Part shown: positions 1 through 8,316 of the stretch, one piece after another
How the letters are laid out: each line of letters starts with the position of its first letter
Numbering within the stretch: the first letter of the stretch is position 1
Source: Intestinibacillus massiliensis
GTDB taxonomy: Bacteria > Bacillota > Clostridia > Oscillospirales > Butyricicoccaceae
Length of the DNA stretch: 64,000 nt
Direction of reading: 5' to 3'
Assembly: GCA_029267335.1 (NCBI GenBank)
Contig: JAJUJC010000005.1
Location: 154,360 to 218,359, forward strand
Position numbers and translations under genes: made by a program
Notes under the pieces: model-generated
Seen by the model: the letters and a program-made list of their open reading frames with translations, nothing else
What the model was told of the DNA's origin: nothing
Database searches by the model: none

Positions 1-342
1 ACGGGCATGAAGTGCCAGCGCATGGAGCTGGGCGAGCCGGACGCGTCCGGTCGCTGCCGTCCCGTACCGGTCGAGGGCAGCGAGTTCACGCTCGATCTCG
101 ACTGCGTCATCGCGGCGATCGGCACCAGCCCGAACCCGCTGATCCGTCACACCACCCCGGGTCTGGACACCAACAAGCGCGGCTGCATCGTCGCAGATGA
201 GGAGCACGGCATCACCTCCAAGGACGGCGTGTTCGCAGGCGGCGACGCGGTCACGGGCGCGGCGACCGTTATCCTTGCAATGGGCGCCGGCAAGAAGGCT
301 GCCCTTGCGATGGACGAGTACATTCGCAGCAAGAGCAAGTAA
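1..342 (+). CDS. gltA: Glutamate synthase small-subunit-like FAD/NAD(P) oxidoreductase, C-terminal part
   Basis: Only the last 113 codons are inside the window; the reading frame is already open at base 1. The visible part ends with the classical second dinucleotide-binding motif of the GltD/GltA family: an AIGTSPNP segment, then GVFAGGDAVTGAATVI and a final AMGAGKKAA helix that closes over FAD. Proteins of this family pass electrons from NAD(P)H to the glutamate synthase large subunit, or act as stand-alone NADPH-dependent glutamate synthase-like subunits; the short tail with no extra domain fits the roughly 460-residue stand-alone form common in Clostridia. Upstream neighbours are not visible, so the partner (for example a ferredoxin-NADP reductase subunit) cannot be checked. 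A strong terminator follows 30 bases after the stop. Confidence 0.85.
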   Translation, partial: TGMKCQRMELGEPDASGRCRPVPVEGSEFTLDLDCVIAAIGTSPNPLIRHTTPGLDTNKRGCIVADEEHGITSKDGVFAGGDAVTGAATVILAMGAGKKAALAMDEYIRSKSK

Positions 343-372
343 GCACAAGGCTGCAACCATTCAAAAAACCGC

Positions 373-423
373 AAAAGCCCCGATTTTCTTCGCAGAAGGC
401 GAGGAAAATCGGGGCTTTTTTTT
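373..423. terminator. Bidirectional intrinsic terminator
   Basis: A perfect 15-bp stem (373-387 with 405-419) around a 17-base loop is followed by eight T on the plus strand. It separates the convergent glutamate synthase and diguanylate cyclase genes. The minus-strand stop codon of the cyclase lies within the T tract, so the structure probably serves both directions. Confidence 0.9.
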
Positions 424-1504
424 ACAGCAGTCGGAACGATTTGCGCGCTCGTTTGTTTTCATACATGCGGGCATCTGCCGCATTGATGATATCGCAGGCG
501 GACTGTGAGGGATCAAAGGCGTGGAAACCAACGGCGAGCGAGGGGAAATCACAGTCCTCGCGCCGCTGACGCGCAACCTGTGCATCCAATTTGTCTAAGT
601 AGGGCAGCAGGTCGTCCTCTGATGGGAGTGACAGCAGAATACTGAACTCGTCGCCGCCGAAGCGGTAAACCTTGGCATGCCGCGGGAACGCCGCTTGCAG
701 CAAATGCGCAATCGCCCGCAGGCAGTGATCGCCGTAGGTGTGCCCCTTTTCGTCATTCACCCGCTTAAAGTCGTTGACATCCACCATGAGCAGCAGATTG
801 ACCGACTGCGGGTGCGCGCGAAAAGATGCGAGCTGCTTGTTGAACGCGGCACGGTTGAGCAGACCGGTCAAACCGTCGAGAATGCTGACCATTTCGCACA
901 GCAGCGCGTAGTAGAGCACCAGAAAAAACGTGATGAGTATCCACGTCGTGTGATACTCCGGATGCCCGACCTGAAATAGCACCCCGGCAAGCATCACGGC
1001 GTTGCTGACAAGGATGCGTTTTTTGAAATACACCGGCAGATGTCGGGTCGCACGGATCTTTCGCATGAGAGACAAACAAATCGAGTACAGAAACGCCGCA
1101 AGATACACGGTAAAATAGGCACCGCGCCCATAGGAACAGTCTGCGCTGACCCAAAAGATCCAACCCTGCCAGGGGGAAAGCAGCACGAGCACCGCGCTCA
1201 ACAGGGCGGGCAGGCTGTGCAAAATGGCAAATGGATTCTTGCGGTAGGTGTAAAAGTTGGACTCAATGAGAAAAACAAACGGGGAAAGCGCAAAACCGAG
1301 GGTGTTGAATATGATACACCGCACACGATTCGCGGGAATCGTATTATCGGTTAAAATACAGCCTAATTCCGCAATCGTGATTAGGATTGTGAGCACAATA
1401 CAAGCGGTGAAATATTTTCTGCGGCTGCACTCTATCATAATGTCGGTCGAGACCCACCACAGCAAAATCACAGCGATGATGAGGCTGACAATACTGATCA
1501 CCAT
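422..1504 (-). CDS. 7-TM membrane diguanylate cyclase (GGDEF protein)
   Basis: 360 residues. The first two thirds contain about seven hydrophobic helices (the first begins MVISIVSLIIAV), followed by a GGDEF domain from about residue 205 with the DGLTGLLNR entry motif, VDVNDF metal site and an intact RFGGDEF active loop, so it should make c-di-GMP from two GTP at the membrane. The position for the inhibitory RxxD I-site, five residues before GGDEF, reads PRHA, so product feedback through that site is not expected. The start at 1504 was chosen because AAAGGAG sits at the right distance; the open frame runs 132 bases further upstream but without a ribosome site. It stands alone on the minus strand. 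The ligand of the membrane domain is unknown. Confidence 0.85.
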   Translation of the reverse strand: MVISIVSLIIAVILLWWVSTDIMIECSRRKYFTACIVLTILITIAELGCILTDNTIPANRVRCIIFNTLGFALSPFVFLIESNFYTYRKNPFAILHSLPALLSAVLVLLSPWQGWIFWVSADCSYGRGAYFTVYLAAFLYSICLSLMRKIRATRHLPVYFKKRILVSNAVMLAGVLFQVGHPEYHTTWILITFFLVLYYALLCEMVSILDGLTGLLNRAAFNKQLASFRAHPQSVNLLLMVDVNDFKRVNDEKGHTYGDHCLRAIAHLLQAAFPRHAKVYRFGGDEFSILLSLPSEDDLLPYLDKLDAQVARQRREDCDFPSLAVGFHAFDPSQSACDIINAADARMYENKRARKSFRLL

Positions 1505-1864
1505 AGTGCAGCTCCTTTGCGTCAGGGCGAACAGCGGGTGGATGTTTTCCGCTGCGCCGTGTGAGTTCGTATCGCCTCGGTCAATGTCACGCAGGACGAT
1601 GCCGTCGCACATTTTCCCAATGTTTTTCCATCCCATGCGATCCTTATGCCCAGTATAGCACAGGAAGCAGGTGGTTGTCCCGTGAAATTGCGTAAATTTT
1701 ACAAAATAGCGGTTTTCCTACCGGGATTGCATTCCAATCCGGACGCGCGCCGGTCTGCCCGATTCCCTTTGTTCGGACAAAACGATACTCCCCTCCTCGT
1801 CGACAGTGCTTGACTGCCGACGAGAAAGGGAGCACATCACATAGAAACGATTTTTGGGTTCTGC
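1505..1864 (-). other. Gene-free stretch: leader of the cyclase gene and end of the gal operon
   Basis: 360 bases between two minus-strand genes. A likely -10 box TATACT lies at about 1655-1660 on the minus strand, which would give the cyclase mRNA a leader of about 140 bases; an open frame from an ATG at 1636 runs in frame into the cyclase but lacks a ribosome site. Nearer galT, 1795-1823 can fold into a 12-bp stem with one mismatch; it has no T tract, so it is at most a weak gal-operon terminator. I looked for a c-di-GMP riboswitch consensus in the leader and did not see one. Confidence 0.5.
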
Positions 1865-3358
1865 TTACGCGTTGACGGCATCGACAAAGCGCAGGAAAGC
1901 TTCCGTGCCCTGTGCGCTGCGCGCATATACGCCCGCGTGCTCGAGCACCTTGGCAAAGACCTTGCCGGTCTCGGCGTGCACGATATCGAGCGCGTTGTCT
2001 GCGGTGATGGTGTAGTGCGCGGCGAAGTCGCTCGCCCACGCCGCGTGCGACGCGGTCAGCTCGTCGGCGGACAGATCGCGCCCCGCAACCAGTGCGTCCG
2101 CGACCGCGGCAAGCTCGGTCTTGAGCCGCGCGGGCAGCACCGCGAGTCCCATGACCTCGATAAGCCCGATGTTTTCCTTTTTGATATGGTGCAGCTCGGC
2201 GTGCGGATGATACAGCCCGAGGGGATGCTCCTCGGTCGTCAGGTTGTTGCGCAGCACGAGATCCAGCTCGTAATCCACACCGCGGCGGCGCGCGATCGGC
2301 GTGATCGTATTGTGTGGCTCGCCGTCCGTCTGGGCAAAAATGCACGCCGCTTCGTCGGTGTAGCCGCGCCAGCGGTTCAGGATGCGGTCGGCAAGATCGA
2401 CCAGACGTGCAGGTTCGGTGCCCGTCAACCGGATGACCGACATCGGCCAGCGCACAATGCCCGCACGGATGTCCTCGAAGCCCGTGAAGGTGAGCGTGTG
2501 CTCGATCGGCGCACGTTCCATCGCAAAGACGTAGCGTCCGCCCTGGAAATGGTCGTGTGCGAGAATGGAGCCGCCAACGATCGGCAGATCGGCGTTTGAG
2601 CCGACGAAATAGTGTGGGAACTGCCGCACGAAGTCGAGCAGCTTGCCGAAGCAGGCGCGGTCGATCTTCATGGGGGTGTGCTCTGCATTGAAGCAAATGC
2701 AGTGCTCATTATAGTACACATAGGGCGAGTACTGCAAAAACCACGGGCTGTCATTGATCGTGATGGGCACGACGCGATGGTTCTGCCGCGCGGGGTGGTT
2801 GACTCTGCCCGCGTAGCCCTCGTTTTCGCGGCACAGCAGACAGCGCGGATAGGCAGCGGCGGGCAGGTTGCGCGCCGCTGCGATCGCACGCGGGTCTTTT
2901 TCCGGCTTGGACAGGTTGATCGTGATGTCCAGTTCGCCGTAATCGGTCGGCGCCCTCCACTGAACGTCCTTCGCGATGCGGTCGCGGCGGATGTAGTTCG
3001 TACCCTGCGAGAACGCATAGTACCAGTCGGTCGCCGCCTCCGGCGACTGCGCATACAGCGCCGCGAAGCGACGGTTCACCTCGCTCGGGCGCGGGGTCAG
3101 CCGTCCCATGAGCGCGGTATCGAACAGATCGCGGTAGACAATGGAATCCTCGGGCAGCACACCGCGCGCGTGCGCATCGTCCATGAGCGCGGTCAGGATG
3201 TCGGGCAGCGGCGCCTCCGACACGTCACCCGGATCGGTATAGCTGTCGAGCTTCAGCTCTTCGAGCAGGGCGTTGACCGCATATGCGCGGTCACACGCCT
3301 CGAGCAGTCCGGTGCGCACGCCGTAATCCACGAGCTGCCGGATGGAATGGTCAATCAT
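1865..3358 (-). CDS. galT: UDP-glucose--hexose-1-phosphate uridylyltransferase, class II
   Basis: 497 residues, the normal size of the Firmicutes class II GalT. It swaps UMP between UDP-glucose and galactose-1-phosphate in the Leloir pathway (cytoplasm). Seen: an N-terminal helical region, the HNPARQNHR-type substrate loop around residue 190, and the histidine motif SILAHDHFQGG at about residue 268-278, which carries the uridylylated histidine region. Start at 3358 has AAAGGAGAGG upstream. It is the last gene of galK-galE-galT, 15 bases after galE, so the operon delivers all enzymes from galactose to glucose-1-phosphate and UDP-glucose. No terminator with a T tract follows. Confidence 0.95.
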   Translation of the reverse strand: MIDHSIRQLVDYGVRTGLLEACDRAYAVNALLEELKLDSYTDPGDVSEAPLPDILTALMDDAHARGVLPEDSIVYRDLFDTALMGRLTPRPSEVNRRFAALYAQSPEAATDWYYAFSQGTNYIRRDRIAKDVQWRAPTDYGELDITINLSKPEKDPRAIAAARNLPAAAYPRCLLCRENEGYAGRVNHPARQNHRVVPITINDSPWFLQYSPYVYYNEHCICFNAEHTPMKIDRACFGKLLDFVRQFPHYFVGSNADLPIVGGSILAHDHFQGGRYVFAMERAPIEHTLTFTGFEDIRAGIVRWPMSVIRLTGTEPARLVDLADRILNRWRGYTDEAACIFAQTDGEPHNTITPIARRRGVDYELDLVLRNNLTTEEHPLGLYHPHAELHHIKKENIGLIEVMGLAVLPARLKTELAAVADALVAGRDLSADELTASHAAWASDFAAHYTITADNALDIVHAETGKVFAKVLEHAGVYARSAQGTEAFLRFVDAVNA

Positions 3359-3373
3359 GCGGTTCCTCTCCTT

Positions 3374-4360
3374 TTACGCGAAGCCGTGCGGATGGGCGGC
3401 ATGCCACTTCCACGCGGTGGACACGATGGTGTCAAGGTCATCATACTGCGGCTTCCAGCCGAGCACGTCCTTCGCCTTGTCCGAGGACGCGATGAGCTGT
3501 GCGGGGTCGCCCGCGCGGCGCGGCACAATTTCCGCCGGAATCGGGTGTCCGGTCACGCGGCGCGCACACTCGATGACTTCCTTGACCGTAAAGCCCACCC
3601 CGTTGCCGAGGTTAAAGACATCGCTTTCGCCACCTGCAAGCAGACGGTCGAGCGCGAGGATGTGCGCCTGTGCCAGATCGGTGACATGGATATAGTCGCG
3701 CACGCAGGTGCCGTCCTTGGTCGCGTAGTCATCCCCGAAAATGCTGATTTTTGCGCGCTGACCGTTCGGAACCTGCAAAATCAGCGGCACAAGATGGGTC
3801 TCGGGGTCATGTGCCTCCCCAATCGAGCCGTCCGGATGCGCGCCGCAGGCGTTAAAGTAGCGCAGCGCGATATAGCGCAGCCCGTGTGCGGACGAAACCC
3901 AGCGCATCATCTTTTCCATCGACAGCTTGGTCTCTCCGTAGCAGTTGGTCGGCTCGGTGCGGTCGCTCTCGAGGATCGGCACGCGCTCGGGCTCGCCGTA
4001 GGTCGCGGCGGTCGAGGAAAAGACCAGCTTGTCGACCCCGTTTGCGATCATCGCTTGCAGAAGCGTGATCGTGCCGCCCAGATTGTTGTCATAATATTTG
4101 AGCGGGTCGTGCATGGACTCCCCCACCTGCGAGCACGCGGCGAAGTGGATGACACCCTCGATGTCCTCGCTCGCGAAAACGTGCTCAAGCGCGCTGCGGT
4201 TGCGGATATCGACCTCATAAAAACGCGCGAGCGGATGTATCGCCTTGCGGAATCCGGTTTGCAGATTATCGACCACGACAACGTCGCGGCCCGCGTCGAT
4301 CAGCTCGCGCACCGTGTGCGAACCGATATAGCCCGCACCGCCAAGAACCAGAATAGACAT
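3374..4360 (-). CDS. galE: UDP-glucose 4-epimerase
   Basis: 328 residues. Short-chain dehydrogenase/epimerase fold: the NAD-binding GGAGYIGSHT motif is at residues 7-16, SSTAATYG supplies the catalytic Ser/Thr, and YGETK (about residue 140) the Tyr-x3-Lys pair. It interconverts UDP-galactose and UDP-glucose, regenerating the GalT co-substrate and supplying UDP-galactose for cell-surface sugars. Ribosome site AAGGAGG precedes the ATG. It lies 13 bases downstream of galK and 15 upstream of galT, in one transcript. Confidence 0.96.
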   Translation of the reverse strand: MSILVLGGAGYIGSHTVRELIDAGRDVVVVDNLQTGFRKAIHPLARFYEVDIRNRSALEHVFASEDIEGVIHFAACSQVGESMHDPLKYYDNNLGGTITLLQAMIANGVDKLVFSSTAATYGEPERVPILESDRTEPTNCYGETKLSMEKMMRWVSSAHGLRYIALRYFNACGAHPDGSIGEAHDPETHLVPLILQVPNGQRAKISIFGDDYATKDGTCVRDYIHVTDLAQAHILALDRLLAGGESDVFNLGNGVGFTVKEVIECARRVTGHPIPAEIVPRRAGDPAQLIASSDKAKDVLGWKPQYDDLDTIVSTAWKWHAAHPHGFA

Positions 4361-4373
4361 TTGGATCCTCCTT

Positions 4374-5654
4374 TTACATCGTCAGAAGCTGCACGCCGCC
4401 CTCGGGGCGGATGGACATGACATGGCACTTGCCCGCGCCGAGCACCGCTTCGGTGCGGCGGCGGAAGTCGTCGAGCCGCGCGAGCGGCACGATCGCCTGG
4501 ATCGTGCCCGCGAAGCCGCCGCCGTGCACACGGAACGCGCCTTCGCCCGCAAGCGCACGCTCGGAGACCGCGAGTGCGACCGCGACCGCCTGCTCGCGCG
4601 GCGTCATGTGACACGATACGTTTTGCAGATACATGTACGACGACTGTCCGGACTCCCGCATGAGCGCGAGGAAACGCGGGAAATCGTCCTGCCGCAGCGC
4701 TTCCGCCTCATCGGCGGCGCGGCGGTTTTCCGCGAAGAAATGGATCGCGCGCAGCACCGCACGGTCACCGACGCGCGCGCGGATGCGTGGGATCGCGTCA
4801 AAGAACGCGTCCTCATCGACCTCGCGCAGCACCTCGTGCCCGAGCGCGGCCGCGACCGCACGCATCTCGGCCGGAATCGCAGCATATTCCTCGGTCAGGT
4901 CGGCGTGGCTCGCGCCCGACTCGAGAATGCACAGCGCATAACCCTCGCGCGTGAGGTCGACCCCGATGCCCTCGACCACAGGCGCGGCGGGGTCGGCAAA
5001 GTCGATCGCGACGGCGCCGCCGACCGCGCACGCGGTCTGATCCATCAGTCCGCACGGCTTGCCGAAGAACACGTTCTCGGCATACTGCCCGATCTGTGCG
5101 ATGCGCACCGCGGAGATCTCCGCGCCGCAGAACAGATGGTTCATGATCGTGCCGAGCAGCACCTCATACGCCGCGGAGGACGACAGACCCGAGCCCGCGG
5201 GCACATCGGACACCATATATGCATCAAAGCCGCCGACCGGATAGCCCAGTTCGCGGATGCGGCATGCGACACCGCGGATGAGCGCGGCGGAGGTGTTGCG
5301 CTCGCGCTCGACCGGCGCGGTACCGTCGAGCGCGACCTCGAGCGCGGGGTAGCCCTCCGAGCACACGCGAATGACATTCGTGCCGGTCGGCGCGGCGACC
5401 GCGAGCATATCGACGTTGACCGATGCTGCAAGCACGCGCCCGTGCTGGTGGTCGGTGTGGTTGCCGCCGAGTTCGGTGCGGCCGGGTGCGGAAAACACGC
5501 CCGCGCAGTCCGTGCGGCCAAATACTTCCTCCCACCGGTGCAGCACCGCTTCGATGCGTTCCTTCGCAGGCTGTGCCTGTCCGTACAGGCTTATCAGCCG
5601 TGCGTCCCATTTTCCCTCGCGCAGTCCGTCGCGCAGCATCTGTGTAGCAATCAT
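4374..5654 (-). CDS. galK: Galactokinase
   Basis: 426 residues, a little longer than the usual 390. GHMP-kinase fold: the galactose signature APGRTELGGNHTDHQHG near residue 57, ATP loop PAGSGLSSSAAYE at about residue 150, and a C-terminal FRVHGGGFAGTIQ motif. It phosphorylates alpha-D-galactose at C1 with ATP, the first committed Leloir step. The ATG at 5654 has AAAAAGGAG upstream. It is the first gene of the galKET transcript and has its own sigma-A promoter in the 92-base gap after galR, so the operon can be expressed apart from the regulator gene. Confidence 0.95.
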   Translation of the reverse strand: MIATQMLRDGLREGKWDARLISLYGQAQPAKERIEAVLHRWEEVFGRTDCAGVFSAPGRTELGGNHTDHQHGRVLAASVNVDMLAVAAPTGTNVIRVCSEGYPALEVALDGTAPVERERNTSAALIRGVACRIRELGYPVGGFDAYMVSDVPAGSGLSSSAAYEVLLGTIMNHLFCGAEISAVRIAQIGQYAENVFFGKPCGLMDQTACAVGGAVAIDFADPAAPVVEGIGVDLTREGYALCILESGASHADLTEEYAAIPAEMRAVAAALGHEVLREVDEDAFFDAIPRIRARVGDRAVLRAIHFFAENRRAADEAEALRQDDFPRFLALMRESGQSSYMYLQNVSCHMTPREQAVAVALAVSERALAGEGAFRVHGGGFAGTIQAIVPLARLDDFRRRTEAVLGAGKCHVMSIRPEGGVQLLTM

Positions 5655-5684
5655 GTGGTCACGCTCCTTTTTCTGATTGTCTAC

Positions 5685-5713
5685 AGTCTACTCTATCCGC
5701 ATAAAAAACGCAA
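5685..5713 (-). promoter_or_regulatory. Promoter of galKET
   Basis: On the minus strand, TTGCGT (5713-5708) and TAGACT (5690-5685) are separated by exactly 17 bases. The spacer contains TATCCG followed by a TAAAAA run, resembling the centre of the long inverted repeat in the galR-mglB intergenic region (TATCCGGTAAAAA), so an operator may lie inside this promoter. Confidence 0.65.
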
Positions 5714-5746
5714 TCGTATTTTTACTAAAAATATTTTTTCATCGTT

Positions 5747-6805
5747 TTACCCGTTTTGCATTTCGCTCTTTATGCAATCCGCCGGAGGCGCCACACTGTC
5801 GCGCAGCACGAGCGAGGGCGGAATGACGACCTTTTGGGGCAAAATACGCTGCTCCCTTCCGCGTGCGGGCGCACGCTCAGTGACAAGGCGCACCGCAGTC
5901 GCGCACATCTCGCGCAGATGGGTGGAGACCGAGGTCAGCGGCGGCTCGATGAGCTCGGACAGCGGCGTGTCATTGAAGGAAATGATGGACACGTCCTCGG
6001 GCACGCGCAGGCCGCTTTCGCGCAGCGCGCGCACCGCGCCGATCGCGTTTTCCTCGTTCGCGGTCAGATAAGCGGTGGGCAGCGGCGCACCCTTTTGGAT
6101 GTGCGCGCGCAGCCGCGCGGCGGTCGCCCCCGCGTTCATGGGCGCGGTCAACAGATACTGCGCATCATACGACCCGCGCTGCCGCATATAGCGGATAAAC
6201 AGCGTGCGCCGCAGCTCGGGCGCGGGCTGCTTCCAGTCGTCCAGCTTTTCCTCCGGACCGATAAAGCCGATGCGCGTATGCCCGATCGCAAAGAGATGCG
6301 ACAGCGCGGTCTCGATGCCCAATCGGAAGTTGATGACGACCGAGTCACTATGCAGTTCATCCGGCGAGGAGTCGAGGAATACGACGTTGTCGCTCCGTTC
6401 GCGCAGCGACGCAATCTGCCCTCGTGTGAAAATACCGATCGCGATGACGCCGTCGAGTGTCGTTTCCTCGGGATAGGCAAAGCCGTGCTCGGTCTGGTGC
6501 AGCGGACAGACCTCGATCTTGCGCGCGGTACACTCCTCGCCGACGAAGCTCTTTAAATAAAGATAATACGGATCGTCGAGCTGCTCGACCGGCGAAAGCA
6601 TCTCGGCAAGCCCGATGCGCAGCGTACATTTGAGCGAGCGTCCCTTCCGGCTCTTGGTCGCGGCATAGTTGAGCTTGCCGGCTGCCTCGAGCACGCGCGC
6701 ACGCGTGCCCTCACTGACGCTCATGGTCGGGTCGTTATTTAAAATACGCGAGATTGCTGCCGCCGACACCCCTGTGTATGCGGCGAGTTCCTTGAGCGTT
6801 GCCAT
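5747..6805 (-). CDS. galR: LacI/GalR-family transcriptional regulator
   Basis: 352 residues from the ATG at 6805, which has GGATGGAG upstream; a longer frame to 6937 has no ribosome site and crosses the promoter. N-terminal helix-turn-helix TLKELAAYTGVSAAAISRIL (residues 3-22) with the hinge helix, then a periplasmic-binding-protein-like effector domain to the C terminus. Placed between galKET (same strand) and the divergent mglBAC importer, it is most likely the galactose-responsive repressor of both, and of itself. Candidate operators sit over both divergent start sites. LacI-type specificity cannot be read from sequence alone, so galactose as effector is inferred from context. Confidence 0.85.
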   Translation of the reverse strand: MATLKELAAYTGVSAAAISRILNNDPTMSVSEGTRARVLEAAGKLNYAATKSRKGRSLKCTLRIGLAEMLSPVEQLDDPYYLYLKSFVGEECTARKIEVCPLHQTEHGFAYPEETTLDGVIAIGIFTRGQIASLRERSDNVVFLDSSPDELHSDSVVINFRLGIETALSHLFAIGHTRIGFIGPEEKLDDWKQPAPELRRTLFIRYMRQRGSYDAQYLLTAPMNAGATAARLRAHIQKGAPLPTAYLTANEENAIGAVRALRESGLRVPEDVSIISFNDTPLSELIEPPLTSVSTHLREMCATAVRLVTERAPARGREQRILPQKVVIPPSLVLRDSVAPPADCIKSEMQNG

Positions 6806-6866
6806 ATGTCTCCATCCTTTGCCTGTTGTGAAATCTATCAAATTCTTGTTGTAATTTGCGCTTTCT

Positions 6867-6877
6867 GTTGTTATCAT
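6867..6877 (-). promoter_or_regulatory. Candidate operator over the galR promoter
   Basis: The 11-mer ATGATAACAAC (minus strand) covers the end of the galR -10 box and the predicted start site. The identical 11-mer occurs at 7038-7048 on the plus strand at the mgl start, in the same orientation relative to each transcript. This is consistent with autoregulation by the LacI-type regulator, but binding is inferred. Confidence 0.5.
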
Positions 6878-6901
6878 ACCGCGCTTTTCTTCTGCTTGCA
6901 A
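6873..6901 (-). promoter_or_regulatory. Promoter of galR
   Basis: On the minus strand TTGCAA (6901-6896), a 17-base spacer and TATGAT (6878-6873) form a good sigma-A promoter, predicted to start near 6866 and give a leader of about 60 bases before the ATG at 6805. Confidence 0.7.
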
Positions 6902-6942
6902 GCACTGCTTTGCCATGTTTTTGTGCATTCCATCCAATTCAA

Positions 6943-6968
6943 GTTTGTTTTATCCGGTAAAAACAAAC
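6943..6968. promoter_or_regulatory. 26-bp inverted repeat centred on CCGG, candidate operator
   Basis: Each half has 13 bases and only two of the 13 pairs mismatch. The outer arms are GTTTGTTTT and AAAACAAAC and the centre is CCGG, with a central CpG as in many LacI-family operators. It lies midway between the two divergent promoters, just upstream of both -35 regions, a place suited to a repressor or activator acting on both directions. Confidence 0.5.
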
Positions 6969-7004
6969 AATGTACCCGAAAAATCTCAAGGAAGAGAGTA
7001 AAAA

Positions 7005-7033
7005 TTTATAGAGTAATTTTCGTAAAATTAAAT
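7005..7033 (+). promoter_or_regulatory. Probable promoter of mglBAC
   Basis: TTTATA at 7005-7010 and TTAAAT at 7028-7033 with a 17-base spacer; the match is moderate. The predicted start near 7040 falls inside the palindrome at 7033-7044. The remaining 70 bases to mglB form a GC-rich leader ending in AGGAGGAG. Confidence 0.5.
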
Positions 7034-7048
7034 TATCATGATAACAAC
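7033..7048 (+). promoter_or_regulatory. Candidate operator at the mgl start site
   Basis: TTATCATGATAA (7033-7044) is a perfect 12-bp palindrome overlapping the -10 region. Its right part extends into ATGATAACAAC (7038-7048), the sequence repeated at the galR promoter. A protein bound here would block transcription of mglBAC. Confidence 0.5.
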
Positions 7049-7111
7049 AACAAGGGAGTCGACCCGAGGGGGGCGCTTCTCACACACGGGACATACTAGG
7101 AGGAGAATTAC

Positions 7112-8218
7112 ATGAGCAAGAACAAGGTACTCGCACTGACACTGGCTGGCTGCATGGTAACTTCTGTACTGGCAGGCTGCGGCGCTGCAAAGGACGCGAC
7201 CAAGGATGCCGCGCCCGCAACCGACGCAAAGACCGACTCCGCCGCGGGGGCTTCGGCTGCTGCCGATTATTCCAAGGTTTCCATCGGCGCTTGCATCTAC
7301 AAGTTTGACGATACCTTTATGACGAACGTCCGCAAGGCGATGAGCGACACCTCTAGCGAGCTCGGCTCGTCCATCGACCTGCAGGACTCCCAGAACAAGC
7401 AGCCGACCCAGAACGATCAGGTCGACACCTTCATCACCAAGGGCGTAAACGCGCTAGCGATCAACGCAGTTGACCGTACCGCAGCGGCTCCGCTCGTTGA
7501 GAAGGCAAAGGCGGAGAGCCTGCCGATCGTATTCTTCAACCGTGAGCCGGAAGCAGACGTCATGCAGTCTTACGACAAGATCTGGTACGTCGGCGCGAAG
7601 GCGGAAGAGTCCGGAACGATGTCCGGCGAGATCATCGCAGACTACTGGAAGGCTCATCCGGAAGCAGACCGCAACAAGGACGGCAAGCTGCAGTATCTGA
7701 TGGTCACCGGCGAGCCGGGTCATCAGGATGCTACGCTGCGTACGGAGTATTCGGTCAAGGCGATCGAAGCTGCCGGCATCGCAGTCGACAAGCTCGGTGA
7801 AGACACCGCTTACTGGGATAAGGTCAAGGCGACCGACCTTGTCACCTCGCTGCTCGCTGCAAAGGGCGTAGAGAATGTTGAAGCCATCCTGTGCAACAAC
7901 GATGACATGGCACTCGGCGCGATCGAAGCACTTAAGGCTGCGGGCTACAACAAGGGCGACGCTGCGAAGTTCACCCCTGTCGTCGGCGTTGACGCGACCG
8001 ACGCTGCGCTGCAGGCAATGAGCGAAGGCTCGCTGCTCGGCACCGTTCTGAACGACGCAGTCAACCAGGGCGCTGCAACCGTTAAGATCGCGGCTGCCGC
8101 TGCTGCCGGCCAGGAGATCAACAAGGACACCATCGGCTATGAAGTAACCGACGGCAAGTATGTCTGGATCCCCTACGTCAAGGTCACTGCTGACAACTAC
8201 AAGGATTATATGAAATAA
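7112..8218 (+). CDS. mglB: Galactose/glucose-binding lipoprotein of the Mgl ABC importer
   Basis: 368 residues. A lipoprotein signal peptide ends in the lipobox VLAGC (Cys 22), then an Ala/Asp-rich linker tethers a type I periplasmic-binding fold. All positions that contact sugar in the E. coli glucose/galactose-binding protein appear conserved: FDDTF (Asp, Phe), FNREP (Asn), GHQDATLR (His, Asp, Arg), AYWDK (Trp), NNDDMALG (Asn), GVDAT (Asp) and LNDAVNQ (Asn). The calcium loop DRNKDGKLQ is also kept. It should deliver D-galactose or D-glucose to MglC. First gene of mglBAC, with AGGAGGAG ahead of the ATG; a hairpin separates it from mglA, probably to keep the binding protein in excess. Confidence 0.95.
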   Translation: MSKNKVLALTLAGCMVTSVLAGCGAAKDATKDAAPATDAKTDSAAGASAAADYSKVSIGACIYKFDDTFMTNVRKAMSDTSSELGSSIDLQDSQNKQPTQNDQVDTFITKGVNALAINAVDRTAAAPLVEKAKAESLPIVFFNREPEADVMQSYDKIWYVGAKAEESGTMSGEIIADYWKAHPEADRNKDGKLQYLMVTGEPGHQDATLRTEYSVKAIEAAGIAVDKLGEDTAYWDKVKATDLVTSLLAAKGVENVEAILCNNDDMALGAIEALKAAGYNKGDAAKFTPVVGVDATDAALQAMSEGSLLGTVLNDAVNQGAATVKIAAAAAAGQEINKDTIGYEVTDGKYVWIPYVKVTADNYKDYMK

Positions 8219-8252
8219 GTGACCCCCATCCCCGCGGGGATGCATGCGGGCG

Positions 8253-8284
8253 ATGGAACGGGAGTCAATGCACTCCCGTTCCAT
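8253..8284 (+). terminator. Intercistronic hairpin between mglB and mglA
   Basis: A perfect 13-bp stem (8253-8265 with 8272-8284) with a 6-base loop and no T tract after it. Such structures downstream of binding-protein genes usually stabilise the upstream mRNA or cause partial termination, which would explain more MglB than MglA/MglC. Confidence 0.7.
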
Positions 8285-8316
8285 TTGTCCCGACCTTCAC
8301 AACAAGGAGGAAAGCT

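Noticed and set aside
1505..1640. c-di-GMP riboswitch in the leader of the first diguanylate cyclase gene
   Set aside because: The conserved GEMM core segments are not recognisable; the leader is simply about 140 bases long.
2612..4420. 602-codon open frame on the plus strand
   Set aside because: Antisense to galT and galE; no motif, no ribosome site.
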